This document shows, in pieces, positions 52,931 through 63,962 of a stretch of DNA of 64,000 nucleotides (position 1 is the first letter of the stretch; the number at the start of each line of letters is the position of its first letter). The notes under the pieces are model-generated. The model had not been told where the DNA came from. It saw nothing but the letters and a program-made list of their open reading frames with translations, and made no database searches. The translations under genes were made by a program, and so were the position numbers. The stretch covers positions 1,184,001,001 to 1,184,065,000 of the forward strand of contig CM028132.1 in NCBI GenBank assembly GCA_016271365.2, in the 5' to 3' direction. Source of the stretch: Neoceratodus forsteri. Its lineage: Eukaryota; Chordata; Ceratodontiformes; Ceratodontidae.

Positions 52931-53105
52931 GGTCTAGCTCGTACCCCATTCTCCTGTACTGTACCATCTCAGCTTGTTTACACATGGAATGGGGTGAGAG
53001 TTAGGCTGCCGACCCCAATGCACACCCTGATGCCTGTTGGTGTGTGAAGGGTGGAGGTAGTGCGTGGGGTGGTAGGGTTGGTAACCCTAATGTCGAATTT
53101 CCACA
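52931..53105. repeat. Module shared with 63310-63520 (copy 1)
   Basis: CCCATTCTCCTGTAC, CCATCTCA, TGGAATGGG and GCACACCCTGATGCCTGTTG occur in the same order as at 63326-63420. CCCCATTC (52944) and GAATGGGG (52987) can pair. The module follows a tandem array at both loci. 53106-54199 shows no other feature. Confidence 0.6.
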
Positions 53106-54199
53106 CTTTAGTCGATGTGGAATCAACCCTAAATGATGAATTAACTGATATATAGTGTTTATTAATCTGCTGAACTAAACTGTCACCGAATTGTAGCAGC
53201 AACATTCCCTCATCTGTGGAGGCAGGTGCTCTGTGTTACAGCCTTCTATAACTGGACCACTAACAAAATTAAATGTACAATATTTAAGAACAAAATGCTG
53301 TCTGTTCTGTCTTAACTGCTCCATGTAAGCTGGCACAGTACAAGATGGAGAAGGCAAGGGAGGGAGGATCAAGTGAGCTGGCGGGCGGTGGCTGACAAAA
53401 AGGATCACAAAGGGAAAATATGCTATGCAGTACAGCTGTCCCTTACCTCGCAGACACTCACTTGTTGTCCTGGTGTAACAGCCGCTCCTTGGTCTCAATA
53501 AGCATAGCCACTGATCTACCGCTCAGTCATTTATCCATTGGCTGGATGCAGTAAAAAGTAAGAGACAGCTGATCGCAGTTTTCAGAGCAGGTACTGTTTA
53601 CTTTTTGAATGTGTCACTGTCTTTCACAGTCCACTCACTCTCCTCGCTCTCTCACCTCACATGTCAAATGTGCCCATCAGTTATGGCAAAAACAAACTAT
53701 AACCTCATATACTTTTTTATTATTGGTAAAGGGCTTATAAACATTGTGATGGGAGTGTGGGGGTGTGCAGGGGAACTACATAACTACAACTGTGGTATCG
53801 CAATTAGGTCAAAAGACCTAAAGCAAAGTTGTAAATTAAATGTAGTCCCAGTTGATGGAAAGACTACTTTAGGGAAGAAACATATATAAATTACAAGCTT
53901 TTTCAAGTAAAAGTGCTTGTTTTAATATTGAAACCTATTTTTTTTAATAACAGAAGCCCATTTTATAAGAGCAATAAGACATGGCTGGGAGTTGGTAGTA
54001 CTGAGATACACACACACCCAGGGCCTGAATGTGCACTCGGCCTGTGGCCTCGTTCCTCACTGTGCCCCTGAATGTGCGGGTATCACAGTACTATGAATAC
54101 CCAGACGTGTGTTATTCCTTACTTATGTCACTAATCATCTCCCACTTAGAAATGAAGTATTTTTTTTCTCTTTCAAGAATATTTTTGTATGCTTTCATA

Positions 54200-54665
54200 C
54201 AGGGGTGTAGCCAGGAATTTCAGATCTGCACACCAAGTGGACTCACTGCTACCCTTCTCCCCTGTTGTTAGGGTGAGCTAACCCACCCCAGGGTGTAGCA
54301 AGACAATATACAAATGTACACCAGGATCATGTTTGTTGCCTCATTTGGCACAATAAATACTACTTTTGTATCTCATGGCAATTGTTGTTGCCATGCATGG
54401 GTAAATACAAATGCCATGCATTGCTCCCTAAGACACCCACATTCCAGCCCAGAGCCTGTAAAGTTGTATTGTCCTTGAGATGCAAAGACAGTATTAGTGA
54501 CCAGTCCTTCTAGTTTCGACTCCTATGAATAAAATTACAGAAAGGTTCAGCATTTTCTTTGTTAGTGTTCATGGAAAAAGGAAGCAGTTCAGAGTCTATT
54601 TGCTACCACCCTTGAATAAAATTGCACACCATGGAGTGCTTGGAGTATGCCTGCCTACACCCATG
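54200..54665. mobile_element. 466-bp hAT-type MITE with 8-bp TSD CTTTCATA
   Basis: The element starts CAGGGGTGTAGCCAGG and ends CCTGCCTACACCCATG, an imperfect inverse. CTTTCATA flanks both ends exactly (54192-54199 and 54666-54673). CAGGGG termini and 8-bp duplications are characteristic of hAT transposons. No coding capacity, so non-autonomous. Confidence 0.88.
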
Positions 54666-54673
54666 CTTTCATA

Positions 54674-56052
54674 TAGATTTTAGAGGAGTCTGTTTCTACA
54701 AGAATTTTGTTTAGTAAGCCTGACATGTCTGTTAATCTCTTTTCTTGCTCTCCTGTAATTTTTATTAAACCATGAATCAACCATAGTCCTAGAAAGAATG
54801 TTTCTAATGTTTTCCATACTATCAGATAAGAAATATGTTCTCTAAAGAGGATTCTGAAACCAGATTCCATTTGACTCATTTTTTTTTTTATTTACATTTA
54901 CATCACCAGTAGATATATGATTTTGAGAATGGGTAATACCATTGGCAGATGGATAATTTCTCTGTCACAACGGGAAAAGTTTGCTTTCTTCATGGGACAT
55001 GTTTTAAATAAGAAATACATAAATAGATGGAGCACTGTCTTTGGATACATTTCAGAAATCACTTTTAAACTAAATGGAATCTAATTTTCAGTTAAATAAG
55101 GTTTCAACCCCCACCTCAGTTTTCCAAAATGAAGGCTATACTGGGCTTTTTGAAGGCTGACAGCATGTCTTTCATGAATCCTAAGCAAACAAGGCTGATA
55201 ATAGCAGCCTCTCATTTGATTTCAGCTGTCTGTTTTGGTTGATAAGCAGGTAATTTTGTTTTCCATATAGTTTTTTATCCCCAACCTCAAGCTGCGTTGT
55301 TTCTTCTTTGGGTTGATGACTTTCCAGTCCTGACTCCATGGGTCTAGGTGGTACCTCTGTTAGTAGAGTGAGGCCAAGAGTGTGGTACTTGCCATTGTCA
55401 TGACATGCATGGGTTTTTTTTACTCCTGTTTTTCCCCATGCCTTCCACTGCCTACCTTTGTCAGCTGTGCCTTACTCGCAACACAGCTGTTGTTATGACC
55501 ACATAGCTCCCCTGCAGTGGGAGAGCGAATCCTCCACAGCCTCACAGCAGGGGTAGGGGTTGCTCTAGCCATAGATGTGTGGCACCTCCTGCTGTGGCTG
55601 AGGATGCGCTGCTGTGGGCAGAACTTCAGAAGTCATGGGCACCCACCTGCAGGCTCACTCCCGAACCTTGGTCACCTGCGTAGCAAAGCAGTGCACTTCT
55701 GCCTTGCCAGTGGAGCAGCCCTAGTGGTAGGTCATTTGAAGCACTTGCCAGCTGCATTACAGGCATGATAACAACAGCAAAGGACAGGCTTTGAATTTGG
55801 CTGAACATTGATTTGGTTTCTTTGAGTGTCTAATGCTGGCTTCCTAGGATTCTTTTGTGACTAATCCTATTGGTTGTGGTGGGGGGTAAAAAGAAACTTT
55901 ACCGAGCAGGGTTGGTAGTTCGGCGAAAACAAAGGATTTCATGCCCTGGCAAAGCAATAAAAACTGTTGGTTTCAGTAATTTACACACACAGCAAAGCCT
56001 TCACTGCCCTGTGGTCTGCGATCATGAGCTGCTTTTTCTGCATCGTTAGGGG
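54674..56052. other. Intron sequence, nothing recognised
   Basis: No gene-like frame with splice support. Short open frames at 54655-54879 and 55517-55768 lack motifs and flanking splice sites. Confidence 0.35.
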
Positions 56053-56436
56053 CTTTTACATTACCAGATCTGACCCATGCCAGCAGTACAGATCAGTTGC
56101 CCTGGAGTAGATCTGGCAGTGTAAAGAGCTGCCAGAGCGTTGCAAGCCCTCTCCATTGCAGCAAAACATGTTCCTCTGGTTTGTTGGGAACACAGAGCAG
56201 AATGCACCGCTGCAGAAGTTTTTTTGCAAGCATGTAAAAACACTTTTTTGCCTACACTGTTGCATTCCTGTTCACTAACCACGCCACCAGAAATGCCTCC
56301 AAAACACCAGAAGGCCATTGGGAATGCTGCACAGCTGCAGCATGTAAAAGAAAAGGGCGATGGTGTGAGCAGAGCGGAGCAAGTTGATTCAAGACGGCAA
56401 TGCTCTAAGTAAAGTGTCATGTAAAAGCAGCTATTG
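56053..56436. mobile_element. Possible short TIR element
   Basis: GGGGCTTTTACATTAC near 56049 and GTCATGTAAAAGCAGC near 56418 are partly complementary (GCTTTTACAT/ATGTAAAAGC), and ATGTAAAA recurs inside. TA-type duplication is possible. Weak; could be chance. Confidence 0.3.
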
Positions 56437-56880
56437 GGAGTTTAATGAGGAGATAATGTACAACAGGTAGCTGACTTTTTTCTCCCCCTGAAGGTATGGT
56501 CTGCAAGGTCTTTATGCGTAGGGCTTCAGGTAACTTCATTTTTAAAGTATTTGGCTTCCAAAGAAACGTTAGCTTCCAAAATAAAGGAAAAGTAAATCAT
56601 TGACTTCCGATTGGGTAAAAAAAGATTAGATGACTTCCAGATCTGCAAGCATGGAAGTCTAGAATATATGTATTTTTGACACTAATATTAACTTTCAAAA
56701 ATTGTTTTCTCTTAGAATACAGGCTTCCAAAATTTGGAATTTGGGAAGTATTTTGACAAAAAATTGTGAATGACTTCCAAATTTGGAATCATGGAAGTTT
56801 TTTGACTTCCACCAAAATAAATTAATTGAATCCCTGATCTTAGGAAAAGTTCCTCTACTGCTGACAAATGAAGCAGATTT
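56437..56880. repeat. Dispersed TGACTTCCA-type short repeats, no gene
   Basis: GACTTCCA / GGCTTCCAAA motifs recur about eight times at irregular spacing between 56540 and 56815. This is a degenerate tandem repeat of low order; no reading frame. Confidence 0.5.
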
Positions 56881-57640
56881 TTTTTTTCAATTCAAAGTTT
56901 TATTCAATTTTACACAACTACAGAGAAGATGTACTGTAACATGTAGATTAGTAATACTGTAATAGATTATTAGGAAATTAGATCAACTCTCCCCCCCCAA
57001 ACCCCCATTCACACAGAGCACAGCAACCTAATATCGAACTATCTATCAGAAAGTGAGGGACCATTAGGTCTTCTGGAGAGCGTACAGAGCAACAAGAGGA
57101 CCCCATGTTTTAAGAAATTTCTGAGGTTGATTATGTAGGCTAGCAATTGTCTTCTCCAGTCTAAGATTGGCCAACAATTCCTGTAACCATTCACTATAGG
57201 AAATACCAGTCATATCTTTCCAGTGCCTCAGGACCAGTTTTTTAACCAACATGGCAATGAGGGTTCTATGATACTTTCTGTTGGTGACAACCACAGAGGA
57301 AAGATCCCCCAATATACACATTTCAGGAGTAAATAGGTACGATAAACCCAATAGAGGGTCAACCTTCTCTTTAATAGCATTCCAGAGGGGAACTATCTAG
57401 GGGCATGCCCAGAAAATATGTAGTAAGTTACCCTCTCCTTGAAGGCATCGAGTGCATGTGGGTGAAGGGAGGAGTCCCAATTTGGCAGTCTTCTGAGGTG
57501 AGTAATGGAGGTTATGCAAGACCTTGAATTGTGATAATCGGAGCCTATCCTGTATCACAAAATTGTGGCAGTTCAGTCACAGAGAAGGCCAAAGGAATTC
57601 TTGATTAGGAAAAAGGGAGGCCCAGAATTGAGTCGGGCCA
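56881..57640 (-). mobile_element. 5'-truncated L1 3' end with 15-bp target-site duplication
   Basis: AAATGAAGCAGATTT precedes (56866-56880) and follows (57641-57655) the insert. The plus-strand T run at 56881 is the poly-A tail of a minus-strand L1. Frame 57351-57064 encodes the L1 ORF2 C-terminus (MLVKKLVLRHWKD, SEWLQELLANLRLEK), and the upstream 57352-57640 continues it in broken frames. 5' truncation is normal for L1. Confidence 0.9.
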
Positions 57641-57729
57641 AAATGAAGCAGATTTTAAATCTTCAGTATTCTGTTATTGTCCATCTGTGTTTTTTTTCCT
57701 CTTTTTTTCATTTTATTTACCAAGGATAT

Positions 57730-57905
57730 CCCAATTGAGATGCAACATGTTGTTTCCAGTGGGGGTCTTGTATCGACACATTTTGACGGCTTGGTTGACT
57801 GGAGAGCTAAAAGGTTTAAGTGACTTGGCAAAGTCACAGAGTAAGCATTTGACTCTAGCGAGGTTTGAACCTGTTTGATAACCTGTTCCCAAGCCTTATT
57901 AATGG
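57730..57905 (-). mobile_element. Diverged tRNA-derived CORE-type SINE, copy 3
   Basis: On the minus strand GGTTCAAACCTC is a near-perfect B box, followed by GTGACTTTGCCAAGTCACTT, the core motif seen in copies 1 and 2. The A box region (TATAGCCATTAATAAGG) is weaker. More diverged than the other two. Confidence 0.7.
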
Positions 57906-58148
57906 CTATACCAGGTGTTTCAGAAAGTAACAGTTTTGGTGGATGAGATGTGCTTGTAAAGTCAGTCTTTTGATGTGGGTCTATAACTTACATCTGTTCT
58001 CTCGATAGAAAAATTCAAAACCAGTATCCACAACACTGAGAAAGTTGGCAATGTTTATTTTCACAACATGTTCTAATACTATGAGAATTTTGTTTTCAGT
58101 GCTATCTGAACTCTGTTTATCATGCTCAGTAATCTGTTTTATTTACAG

Positions 58149-58265
58149 CTCTGTCCAGCCCCGTTACAGGCAGTCACTCAGAAGATAGTGCAGTCCAAGA
58201 ACATCAGCACTTTAGTCGGGGTCTTCACCATTATACTGGTCTTTCTGTCAGCATTTATAAACATG
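58149..58265 (+). CDS. ADCY5/ADCY6-like: Host exon of a membrane adenylyl cyclase (type 5/6-like)
   Basis: The exon is bounded by a polypyrimidine tract and acceptor (TTTTATTTACAG, AG at 58147-58148) and a donor GTATGT at 58266. Its 117 bp translate without a stop in phase 0 to 39 residues, LCPAPLQAVTQKIVQ then SKNISTLVGVF and TIILVFLSAFINM. Membrane adenylyl cyclases 5 and 6 have this segment (S-x-K-I-V, N-S-T-L-V-G-V-F-T-I, A-F-V-N-M) in the second six-helix cluster, and it includes one hydrophobic helix. The enzyme makes cAMP from ATP at the plasma membrane. Which of types 5 or 6 cannot be settled from 39 residues. No further exons are visible, so both flanking introns extend beyond or across the window. 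Confidence 0.88.
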
Positions 58266-58820
58266 GTATGTAAAACATCCCATTTGGTCTTTTTTTGCAT
58301 GTTTTGCAGTAAGGGTAGGAAGGGGTAGAATTAGTTCTAAATAAAAGAATCTCCTAAAACCTAGCTAGATCCAAAATGTAGCCCCAAAAAGAACCTTACC
58401 ATAAACAAACAGTTCTGGTAGTTCAAAATAAAAATACATAATTAATATATACAGTAGTTAGCAATGAATGCATACATGCATGCAAATATAAACTTTTAAA
58501 CCCTTCTAGTTTGTCATTGAATTTACCAGTTTCTTATTAGAAGCAGAAGAGGTTCACTCATTCCTTTTTACGGCTGTGGGCAGAGCCTACGGCCATTTTG
58601 CTTTCTCTGACTGAAAGCGGTCGACCGTGGCACCTTCCGTTGGACTTTTGAAAGTATCCTCCTAAAAGCCCAACAGAGCTTGCAACACTTCACCACGGTC
58701 AGCTGCTACGGGACCTTAGAGACAAGAAGAATCTGGGCAGACCTCTTGATGTGTTATGACATCATGCAAGACACCTACTTAATAAATGAACTACAGTTAG
58801 AATTTAAAACATATTTTGGT
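58266..58820 (+). other. Start of downstream intron, nothing recognised
   Basis: It follows the donor site. No second exon with matching phase and adenylyl cyclase similarity is seen to 64000. 58560-58760 has CpG-containing sequence but no identifiable repeat. Confidence 0.5.
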
Positions 58821-58823
58821 ATG

Positions 58824-59020
58824 TACCAGAGGACACCCATTGCAGCTTCAGCCTAGAAGATTTAACACAAATAAAAGAAAGGCTTTTTTCACACAGAGTG
58901 GTGTCACCCTGGAATGGTTTACCCCTAGAAGTTATCATAAGTAATAGTAAACAGCAGTTCAAACACCGGCTAGATAAATATATGTTGGATGGCAGCATTG
59001 TACAGTATTATGGGTGAATG
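58824..59020 (+). pseudogene. C-terminal tail of a CR1/jockey-superfamily LINE
   Basis: One open plus frame reads LTQIKERLFSHRVVSPWNGL, LPLEVI and QQFKHRLDKYM, ending in a stop after YYG (about 59015). This is the conserved tail (F-F-x-x-R-V-V-x-x-W-N-x-L-P) that follows reverse transcriptase in several non-LTR groups. It is the only plus-strand LINE fragment in the window. 59021-60060 is otherwise unassigned. Confidence 0.7.
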
Positions 59021-60361
59021 GACAGGAGCGTTTAAAAGGCTTACCACCTCCTTGGTTTCTAAATACCTTAGTAGGAACCTTAGTAGTATAGTATGTGTGC
59101 CTTGTGCGCATGCGCAGTTCTGCTGGCGCCATCTTGCGAATGGCATATTGCCATTCACCGCAACTAAGCGTGCATGAATGCCACACATGCGCAGTTGCAT
59201 CACCACCACCATCTTGCAGATGACACTGGTGGCACTAGCTCTCCAGAGCTTTGAAAGCTCGACACAGCCGTATCGGCTGTGGCTAGAACTTGTTTAGTTA
59301 TGAAGTGGCAGTGATGGAGCCTAGACTATCATCAGATTCTGTTTCTCCTACGGAAGTGATAATCACTCCAGGGTCTTGGGTCTCCTTAGCCCTCAACTCT
59401 GGGAATAATATTTTAATATCTTAATGCTAGCCTAGCCCCTTTGAAAGGATTTAAACAGCCTCGGACACCATCAAAGAAAACTTAAAAAAAATACAAAAAG
59501 GACACTCACTTCATCTTACATTTTCGTGCCTACCTTTTTTCTCATCCTTAATTACCAACAACAGTGTCATGAATACAGGATCTCTGTCACTTGGTCAGCT
59601 TCTGCTCTGGCTGCTGGTCTAGAAGTGACATCATTAACCTCTCCTGTAGATGTCATAACTGGTTACTATAGAAGTGATTAAAATGTCACAAGCAGAGGAT
59701 GATGTAACTTGTAGACGAACAGCCAGAGCTGATGAAGAGCAAGTGACAGGGGATCCCATTAACATTTTCCCTGTGATGTTAGAGGCTCTTTAAAATGAAA
59801 GAGAAGCATTGCAGCATTTCCAGCTCAAATCTGTTGGCCCCCTGTTTTCTTTCCGAACATCTCGCTTTTTTAGTCTTTTAGTTTTCTGCCTGTCTCTGGT
59901 CCTCCAGTCAGTGTCTTCTGTTGAAGTCACTTGCCTCCAACACTGATACCGATGTTTGCATGGACAGTTACACTGATGAAACCTAAGCACATTGAGCTGC
60001 TGCTTCCCTAGATACAGGGAAGAGGGTGGGAACGGAGAAGAATAAAAAAATGTGAAACGATTTGGATTGTAACATCATTATGTTTGCTTGCACGCATGTG
60101 CAAGAAACATAGTGCCATCGTCCGAGTTTTCCAGAGGTGTGTCAGCCTCTTCCAGTGCAGTCAGTGTATTTGCAGGCGCGGTCGCAGTGTGCCAATCACT
60201 GCTCCAGCTGTCTATGACAGCAGGAAAATGCAGTGGCATACAGTTGAAAGGGAGAGCTCCGCTTCAGTGAGCAGAGCTCCCCCCCTCAACACGCACGCAC
60301 ATTGCGTGCTGACACGCTCCCCCCGAACTGTATAGCCGACGGGGGATTAAACCTCCAACAG

Positions 60362-60600
60362 CCTTACAGCTGCCACACTGGGAGCCCACTCTAGCGTGGC
60401 ACAAGCTCAGATGGGCGACGGGGTGCCCAACTCCCGGCGCTCCAGCCCTCCCCCAAACAGTTTGACAACTGCCACGCTGGGAGCCCACCCCAGCGTGGCA
60501 CTAGCCCGGAGTGGTCAATGGGGTGCCTAACCTCGCTGGCTCCAGCCCCCCAAACAGTTTTTCCAGCTGCCACGCTGGGAGCCCACCCCAGCGTGGCAAA
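60362..60600. repeat. Three-unit, ~98-bp tandem repeat, each with a palindrome
   Basis: TGCCACGCTGGGAGC paired with CCCAGCGTGGCA forms a 31-nt hairpin at 60371-60401 (imperfect), 60470-60500 and 60568-60598. Between hairpins lie CTCCAGCC and CAAACAGTTT. It is GC-rich. The GC-rich interval 60601-60800 follows, with a minus-strand donor-like GAGGTAAGTAT (60723-60733). Confidence 0.85.
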
Positions 60601-60839
60601 CGTCCCGCCGCCTTACTAATTAAAAAAAAACTGTAAATTTGAAAACGGTCCTCGCAGTCTCCCTGCCCCCACCGCACCCACCCACTGTGCGCCCTGCCTC
60701 CCCAGACACCCCCTCACCCCATACTTACCTCCGAGTCCGGCGCGATGATCTTCGGTGGACCGGAAACACGCTGCACTCTTCAAAGCGGACCGCAAACTGA
60801 GGAAATGCCGGTAAGCTGTATAATGTTATAGATAGGGTT

Positions 60840-63150
60840 TTTCCAACTTTGCTGCATATCTCGGGCATTTTTTGGAATTTTTGCACCAAAGTTTCAACAT
60901 GGGGTTTTTGGGACCCCTTCTCATGAATGATGTCACTGTCATGGCTTTACTTGGGCCCGAAGGGTGATTTCGCAGCCACTGTGCAACATCACCTTTCGGG
61001 ACCAATTAATGAAATGACACTGCCACTGTTCATAAGGTGGGCTCTCAAAAGCCTTATTTTGAAAAATTTGGTGGAAAATTCCTAAAATGACTGTTTGATG
61101 AACGTGCCTTGCGCAGTTCCTACGCATGCTCGTAAGTTCGCGAATTTTCAATATTTTCACTCCAGATTTTCAACATTGCCATTTTACCACACCTTCTTAT
61201 GAGCAGTACAGCTGTCATTTTTCACATCCCACCCAAAACGTGTTTCCACCCATGTAGCGCACAATGGCGCAGTCGGTGTGTGAAATCAATGTATGGGACA
61301 AATTATGCAAATCACAGTGACACTGTTCATGAGCAGAGGTCTTAAAATGGCTATGTTGAAAATTTGGTGAAAAAATTCCTAAAAATGACTTTTATGAGCA
61401 TGCGTTGCAGAGTTCCTACGCACACTCGTAAGTTCGCGAATTTTCAATATTTTCACTCCAGATTTTCAACATTACCATTTTATAACACCTTCTTATGAGC
61501 AGTACAGCAGTCATTTTTCACATCCTACCCAAAACGTGTTTCCACCCATGTAGCGCACAGTGGCGCAGTCGGTGTGCGAAATCAATGTACGGGACAAATT
61601 AAGAAAATCACAGTGAAACTTTCATGAGCAGAGGTCTTAAAATGGCTATGTTGAAAATTTGGTGAAAAAATTCCTAAAAATGACTGTTTTACGAGCGTGC
61701 GTTGCGCAGTTCCTACGCATGCTCGTAAGTTCGCAAATTTTCAATATTTTCACTCCAGATTTTCAAAATTACCATTTTATAACACCTTCTTATGAGCAGT
61801 ACAGCTGTCATTTTTCACATCTCACCCAAAATGTGTTTCCGCCCATGTAGCACACAATGGCGCAGTTGGTGTGCGAAATTAATGTACGGGACACATTAAG
61901 GAAATCACAGTGACACTGTTTATGAGCAGAGGTCTTAAGATGGCTATGTTGAAAATTTGGGGAAAAATTCCTAAAAATGACTGTTTTATGAGCATGCGTA
62001 TCAGAGTTCCTACGCGCGCTCGTAAAGTTCATAAATTTTCAGTATTTTCACTCCAGAGTTTCAACATTGCCATTTTACCGCACCTCCTTATGAGCAGTAC
62101 AGTTGTCATTTTCCATCTAGCCACAATGTGTTTCTGCCCATGTAGCGACAATGGTGCAGTCGGTAAAGTAAATCAATGTATGGGACACGTTGAGAAAATC
62201 ACGGTGACACTGGTCATGAGCAGAGGTGTTAAATGGCTATGTTGAAAATTCGGTGAAAATTCCCAAAATGACTGTTTTAGAGCACACGCTATGCAGTTCC
62301 TACGCACGCTGGCAAGTTTGCGAATTTGTATTATTTGCACACCAGATTTTACCAGTGCCATTTTACCACACTTCCTTATGAGCAGTACAGCTACCATTTT
62401 TACATCTCGCCTAAAATGTGTTTCCCCACATGTAGCTCAGAATGGTACAGTCGGTGTGCGAAAACAATGTTTGGGACAGATTAAGAAAATCACAGTGACA
62501 CTGGTCATGAGCAGAGGTCTTAAAATGGCTATGTTGAAAATTTGGTGACAAAACTCCATAAAATGACTGTGTTACGAGTGAGCATTGCACAGTTTCCACA
62601 CACCCTCGTAAGTTCATGAATTTGTAATATTTTCAGTCCAGATATTCACCAGTGGCATTTTTCCACACCTCCTTATGAACAGGACAGCTGTCATTTTCAA
62701 AACATGGCCAAAATGTGTTTTCACACTTTCAGCACAGAAATGCATGGTCGCTGTGGGAAATCATTGTTCGAGACAGATAAAGAAAATCACACTGACACTG
62801 TTCATGATCGGAGGTCCCAAAATGCCTGTGTTAACAATCTGCTGTAAAAAAATCCCCAAACTAGTTACATTACGGGTGTGTGTTGCACAGTTTCTACGCA
62901 CGCTCGTGACTTCACCAGTTTTTTTAAGATTTTCACACCAGATTTTCAACATTGCCATTTTTTACACCTCCGTATGAACAGTACCGCTGTCATTTTTCAC
63001 ATCTTGTTCGGAATGTGTTTTTGCACCTGTGGTGCCAAATGCCATAGTCACTGTGCAAAAGCAGTTTTCGCTAACAAACTGATATTGCCACTGTTCATGA
63101 GGTGGGGTCACAAAAAACATGTTGAAAATTTGGGTGGACCTCCAACAGGC
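60840..63150. repeat. Satellite-like tandem array, ~296-bp dyad monomer, about 8 units
   Basis: GAGCAGTACA (or variant) recurs at 61201, 61497, 61794, 62092, 62380, 62677 and 62976, a spacing of 288-299 bp, with a diverged first unit near 60925. Inner units are close copies; edge units diverge. Each monomer contains two inverted halves: TTTTCAACATTGCCATTTTA on one strand and, inverted, TAAAATGGCTATGTTGAAAA. Dyad centres are ACGAGCGTGCGT…ACGCATGCTCGT and the region around GCGCAC…GTGTGCGA. Small frames in it are not genes. Confidence 0.93.
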
Positions 63151-63309
63151 TCTTCCTGAGGTGTTAGGGTTTCCGGCCGTGGCGCTCCACCCTGTGAGAA
63201 TGACAGGCATCAGGATGTGACTTGGGATTCTGGCCTGTCATGCTCAATACCATTCCACCCCCACCCACACCCTGCAGCCAGTGAGGCATCAAGTGTGCCT
63301 CGGACTCTT

Positions 63310-63530
63310 CGGCCCAAACCTCATCCCATTCTCCTATACCGCACCCATCTCACCATATTTCCTGATGGAATGGGTGCGTAAGGCCAAAGACCCTATACAC
63401 ACTGTGACACTTGTCAGTGTCTGCAGGGTAGGGTGTGGTGAAATGGCATGGCCTTTATGCCTGATGACCCAAAGGCACAACCCAATGCCTGTCACTCTCT
63501 GCAGGGTGGTGGTGGGGTTGGCTTCAGTTC
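63310..63530. repeat. Module shared with 52931-53105 (copy 2)
   Basis: CCCATTCTCCTATAC, CCATCTCA, GATGGAATGGGTG and CACACTGTGACACTTGTC follow the array here, in the same order as after the tandem repeats at 52.6-52.9 kb. A TGTCACTCTCTGCAGGGT-type segment repeats within it (about 63416 and 63489). Confidence 0.6.
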
Positions 63531-63830
63531 AATACTTCGCTGCCATTCCTATTATGCAGCTCTGTAACTTCTACACTACCAATGCCAATGCCAGCAAGCA
63601 AACATTGGGCATTGACAAATGCTTGTTTTGTACATTGCAGTGCTGTTTACCTTTTCATTTACTTGATGAGAGCACCACCTACTGGTGCATTCACTCCTAG
63701 CAAGAAGGACTCTGCTCTCAGGATGGAAAATTGCTGCCCCCCTCCCCAGATTCTGAATAAGATGTGGAATAAAGTGAGAGCAGACCACATGGTATTGTGT
63801 AAACATTAAATGTTTGATAAGGCATCTTTC

Positions 63831-63962
63831 TCTTGTTTTTTTTTTTTTGTTTTGTTTCGTTTTTAACACCAGTATTTGTTAGTTGGCAAAACATTTCCTA
63901 ACCTAGTGTTTTTTGTTGTTTTTTATAGCAAAACTATATTTCTTTTTTTTTTTTTTTTTTAT
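63831..63962. repeat. T-rich low-complexity tract
   Basis: Two poly-T runs (63838-63849 and 63941-63960) with TTTTG repeats between. No feature beyond this to 64000. Confidence 0.8.

Noticed and set aside
55517..55768. Additional adenylyl cyclase exon upstream of 58149
   Set aside because: Hydrophobic stretches do not match the expected preceding transmembrane segment and no acceptor/donor pair fits phase 0.
60840..63150. Repeated open frames across the satellite
   Set aside because: The same frame reappears each monomer by periodicity; no codon conservation signal beyond the repeat itself.
60840..63150. Hammerhead ribozyme in the satellite, as in some amphibian satellites
   Set aside because: I looked for CTGANGA with GAAA and found only TTATGAGC/TCATGAGC words without the core.
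60840..63150. CRISPR-like periodic repeats
   Set aside because: Unit length near 296 bp with no short repeat/unique spacer pattern; this is a eukaryotic tandem repeat.
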